Source of the DNA: Candidatus Shapirobacteria bacterium
GTDB lineage: Bacteria; Patescibacteriota; Microgenomatia; UBA12405
Assembly: GCA_028709405.1 (NCBI GenBank)
Contig: JAQVXB010000040.1
Span: 1 to 5,022 of the forward strand
Direction of reading: 5' to 3'
Length of the DNA stretch: 5,022 bases
Positions within the stretch are counted from its first letter, which is position 1. Every line of letters starts with the position of its first letter. Positions 4,049 through 5,022 of the stretch are shown piece by piece. Position numbers and translations under genes: made by a program. Under the pieces are notes generated by a model. That model searched no databases. It was not told where the DNA came from and worked only from the letters and a program-made list of their open reading frames with translations.

Positions 4049-4963
4049 TTATTTAACTCCTGCCGCTTTAATTGCTTTTCCAATTTCTTCGACAATTAAA
4101 GTAACACTTTTAACACTGTCATCATTAGCTGGAATAGCAAAATTAATCTTAAAAGGATTAGTATCACTATCAACCAAACCTACTGTTTTAACATTTCTAA
4201 TATTAGCTTCTTTAATAGCAGTTTTTTCAAAACCAGCATCAACTACAAACAAGATATCAAAAAATTTATCAACGTTTACTAATCCTCCAACAATTTTTTC
4301 CAATCTAGCAATTTCTTTATTCATCTGTGACAATTCTTTTTTGGTTGCTTCAGCAAATTTACCCTTTTCTAAACCTTCTCTAAGATCAGTTAATTTTTTA
4401 ATATTCTTTTTAATTTGTTCCCAATTAGAAATAGTTCCACCAAGCCATCTATCAGTAACATAAGGAACACCAGATTCTGTTGCTACCCGTCTAACCACTT
4501 CCCTAGCCTGTCTTTTAGTTCCAAGTAAAACTATTTGTTTACCATTCCTTTTAGCATTGTAAATAAAATTGCAAGCCTTATCTAAAGATTCAAGAGTTTT
4601 TACTAAATCAAAAACTTGAACACCATCTTTTTGGGTATAGATGTTTTCCAACGCTTTTGGATGAGTCTTAGAAATTTTGTGCCCCAAATGACTTCCAGCT
4701 GCTAGTAAATCCTTAAGTCTAATTGTTAATTTATATTTTTTATCTTCCTTGGCCGCCGCAACTTTAGCGTCAACGGTCTCATTTACTTCATTTTTCTTTT
4801 TTGCCAATGCTTCTTTTTCCGCCATTACCTTCTCATTCATCTTCTTGATGTTTTCAGAAGTAATGTTACTTCGAGTTTTGTTCTTAACTACCAACGCTTT
4901 TTTAACCAAAGATTTTCCGCTTCGGTTGACGGTTTTTGTTATGACTTTCTTTTTGTCTACCAT
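4049..4963 (-). CDS. rpsB: 30S ribosomal protein S2 with basic N-terminal extension
   Basis: S2 is an essential late-assembling protein of the small ribosomal subunit, near the S1 and anti-Shine-Dalgarno region. The S2 core begins near residue 78 and shows LLAAGSHLGHK (86-96), HPKALENIY (101-109), DRWLGGTISNW (171-181), a helical coiled-coil insert (about 185-225), DILFVVDAGFE (236-246) and the C-terminal IPANDD motif (277-282). The product has 304 residues against a usual 225-260. The excess is an extension of about 77 residues, rich in Lys and Ala, with a charged helical stretch around 38-73. The ATG at 4961-4963 has the only clear Shine-Dalgarno in the window, and no ATG lies close to the core, so the extension looks genuine. 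Internal ATGs at codons 42 and 47 are the alternatives. It is first in the unit with tsf. Confidence 0.97.
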   Translation of the reverse strand: MVDKKKVITKTVNRSGKSLVKKALVVKNKTRSNITSENIKKMNEKVMAEKEALAKKKNEVNETVDAKVAAAKEDKKYKLTIRLKDLLAAGSHLGHKISKTHPKALENIYTQKDGVQVFDLVKTLESLDKACNFIYNAKRNGKQIVLLGTKRQAREVVRRVATESGVPYVTDRWLGGTISNWEQIKKNIKKLTDLREGLEKGKFAEATKKELSQMNKEIARLEKIVGGLVNVDKFFDILFVVDAGFEKTAIKEANIRNVKTVGLVDSDTNPFKINFAIPANDDSVKSVTLIVEEIGKAIKAAGVK

Positions 4964-4968
4964 ATTTG

Positions 4969-4973
4969 TCCTT
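4969..4973 (-). promoter_or_regulatory. Shine-Dalgarno sequence of rpsB
   Basis: The minus strand reads AAGGA with a 5-nt gap to the ATG at 4963. This supports the long form of S2. It is the only recognisable Shine-Dalgarno among the six gene starts. Confidence 0.7.
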
Positions 4974-5022
4974 ATTACTTTGATTTTTAGTACAGGGAAT
5001 AATTAACCCAGGATAAATTTAT
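4974..5022 (-). other. Partial rpsB upstream leader, nothing firm
   Basis: Only about 50 bp of AT-rich upstream sequence is present. A short GGG/CCC pairing is possible around 4996-5010, but it is too weak to call an S2 autoregulatory leader. No convincing -35/-10 pair is seen, and the promoter is probably outside the window. Confidence 0.3.

Noticed and set aside
4749..5006. Plus-strand open frame of 85 codons, Phe/Ser-rich and hydrophobic
   Set aside because: The composition is the expected antisense of the Lys-rich rpsB 5' end; the apparent membrane segments are an artefact of that.

Overview
The window looks like chromosomal DNA from an AT-rich bacterium (roughly one third G+C by eye), most likely a member of the Candidate Phyla Radiation (Patescibacteria), perhaps Microgenomates-like. 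That placement is inference. It rests on a very short EF-Ts, a stripped-down rpsB-tsf-frr-rseP neighbourhood without pyrH, uppS, cdsA or dxr, and two secreted cysteine-rich proteins with a shared leader motif (KLVQxSQENRSxAAG) of a kind I recall from that group. The standard genetic code fits: rseP ends on TGA directly after its conserved C-terminus, and TAA is the stop codon elsewhere.

All six genes lie on the minus strand, so transcription runs from right to left. From the right end: rpsB (ribosomal protein S2 with a long basic N-terminal extension, 4049-4963); tsf (compact 152-residue EF-Ts, 3557-4015); a stretch of about 140 bp with two hairpins, one of them a good intrinsic terminator; a 224-residue membrane-anchored cysteine-rich protein with an internal duplication (2739-3413); frr (ribosome recycling factor, 2140-2691); a 96-bp gap with a long imperfect palindrome; rseP (site-2 metalloprotease, 976-2028); and a second, larger cysteine-rich protein (1-918) that runs off the left edge.

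The four core genes supply translation functions (S2, EF-Ts, RRF) and membrane proteolysis (RseP). The two cysteine-rich proteins are the accessory part. They share an N-terminal leader, a six-cysteine module ending in CC, a second five-cysteine module, and a similar promoter (TTGACA followed by RGKATTTTTAAAA). They are therefore probably members of one exported family that is dispersed among housekeeping genes and separately transcribed. Their function is not known to me. No tRNA, rRNA, CRISPR array or insertion sequence was recognised.
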